DNA from: Actinomycetes bacterium
GTDB taxonomy: Bacteria > Actinomycetota > Actinomycetes > Actinomycetales > Cellulomonadaceae
DNA length: 7,000 bases
Assembly (NCBI GenBank): GCA_023430425.1
Contig: JAEZAR010000157.1
Location: 1 to 7,000 of the forward strand
Direction of reading: 5' to 3'
Under the pieces are notes generated by a model, which was not told where the DNA came from, searched no databases, and was given only the letters and a program-made list of their open reading frames with translations. The first letter of the stretch is position 1; every line of letters starts with the position of its first letter. Of this stretch, positions 6,567 through 7,000 are shown in pieces. The position numbers and the translations under genes are program-made.

Positions 6567-7000
6567 TCAGGCACGCGTCGCGTCCAGGAGCACCTTGCCC
6601 AGGACGCGCCGCCCGGCGAGGAGCCGGTGCGCCTCGGCCGCGTCCCGCAGCGGCAGGCGCGCGGCGACCCGTGGTGCCAGGACGCCCGAGCCGAGGTCGG
6701 CCACGACGGCCTCCACCGCCGCCCGGCGCACGCCCGGTGCGGCGAGGTGGTCGGACGCAGACACCCAGGTGATGCCGAGCGACCCTGCGCCGTGGCCCGT
6801 GAGGCCGGTCAGCTCCGTGAGGTCGAACGGCTCCGGCACGCCCGCCGTCATCCCGTACAGGACCAGCCGCCCCCGGGGGGCGAGCATGGCGACCGATGCC
6901 GGCACCGTGGGCCCCGCCACCGCGTCCAGGACGACGTCCGCGCCCCGGCCGAGGGCGGCGCGCACCGCCTCCGGGCCGTCGCCCGCGAGCACCTGGTGGT
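6567..7000 (-). CDS. Quinone oxidoreductase-like MDR-family protein (N-terminal part outside window)
   Basis: The visible part is the C-terminal 144 residues or so of a medium-chain dehydrogenase/reductase, a family of NAD(P)H-dependent oxidoreductases that act on quinones, enones or alcohols. The second half of the nucleotide-binding fold is visible: GRGADVVLDAVAG, then LAPRGRLVLYGMTAG, as in quinone oxidoreductases (qor type). The end of the catalytic domain follows, with LPLRDAAEAHRLL and the family-typical close GKVLLD. The frame stays open to the window edge, so the GTG at 6992 is most likely an internal Val codon and the true start lies beyond 7000. The GXGXXG cofactor loop and any zinc-binding residues are outside the window, so the substrate and cofactor cannot be named. 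It converges on the tRNA-Leu gene across a gap with two hairpins. Confidence 0.85.
   Translation of the reverse strand, partial: HQVLAGDGPEAVRAALGRGADVVLDAVAGPTVPASVAMLAPRGRLVLYGMTAGVPEPFDLTELTGLTGHGAGSLGITWVSASDHLAAPGVRRAAVEAVVADLGSGVLAPRVAARLPLRDAAEAHRLLAGRRVLGKVLLDATRA

Noticed and set aside
6537..6588. The 10-base direct repeat CGCGTCCAGG at 6537-6546 and 6579-6588, near the end of the oxidoreductase gene
   Set aside because: There are only two short copies, one of them coding for the common LDA end of the protein; too weak to call a duplication or a binding site.
6389..6772. Small open frames over the tRNA, the intergenic gap and the antisense of the oxidoreductase gene
   Set aside because: They overlap a well-formed tRNA or a gene with family motifs, lack ribosome binding sites and have low-complexity translations.

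Overview
This window looks like ordinary chromosomal DNA from a very GC-rich actinobacterium. G or C dominates nearly every third codon position and translation starts are ATG or GTG. An imuB-dnaE2 gene pair like those of the Actinomycetota is present. A Micrococcales relative such as Cellulomonas is a reasonable guess, but the sequence does not prove it.

Positions 1-4947 (+ strand) hold the end of imuB and a complete dnaE2. These encode two of the three parts of the SOS-induced mutasome, which carries out error-prone bypass of DNA damage. ImuB is a Y-family relative without visible catalytic acids in this part; it acts as an adaptor and carries a sliding-clamp binding motif. DnaE2 is the C-family polymerase that performs the synthesis. 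The two genes overlap by 8 bases and are probably translated from one mRNA. The third partner, ImuA' (RecA/SulA-like), and the LexA-controlled promoter would lie upstream of the window; no SOS box was seen here.

Positions 4938-6200 (- strand) encode a polytopic membrane protein of the AI-2E transporter family (PF01594). It converges on dnaE2, and the two coding sequences overlap tail to tail by 10 bases with no separate terminator between them.

Positions 6201-6349 form a divergent intergenic region. It holds the ribosome binding site of the transporter, a possible extended -10 promoter for a tRNA, and a small GC-rich hairpin in the tRNA leader. Positions 6350-6432 are a tRNA-Leu with anticodon GAG and a well-formed long variable arm; CCA is not encoded. 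Positions 6433-6566 contain two strong adjacent hairpins between the tRNA and a converging gene, and probably stop transcription from both sides.

Positions 6567-7000 (- strand) are the C-terminal part of a zinc-independent, quinone-oxidoreductase-like member of the medium-chain dehydrogenase/reductase family, cut by the window edge.

I found no mobile element, CRISPR array, phage gene or clearly novel system. The points most worth a second look are an enlarged linker in DnaE2, the tail-to-tail gene overlap, and the RNA structures that flank the tRNA.
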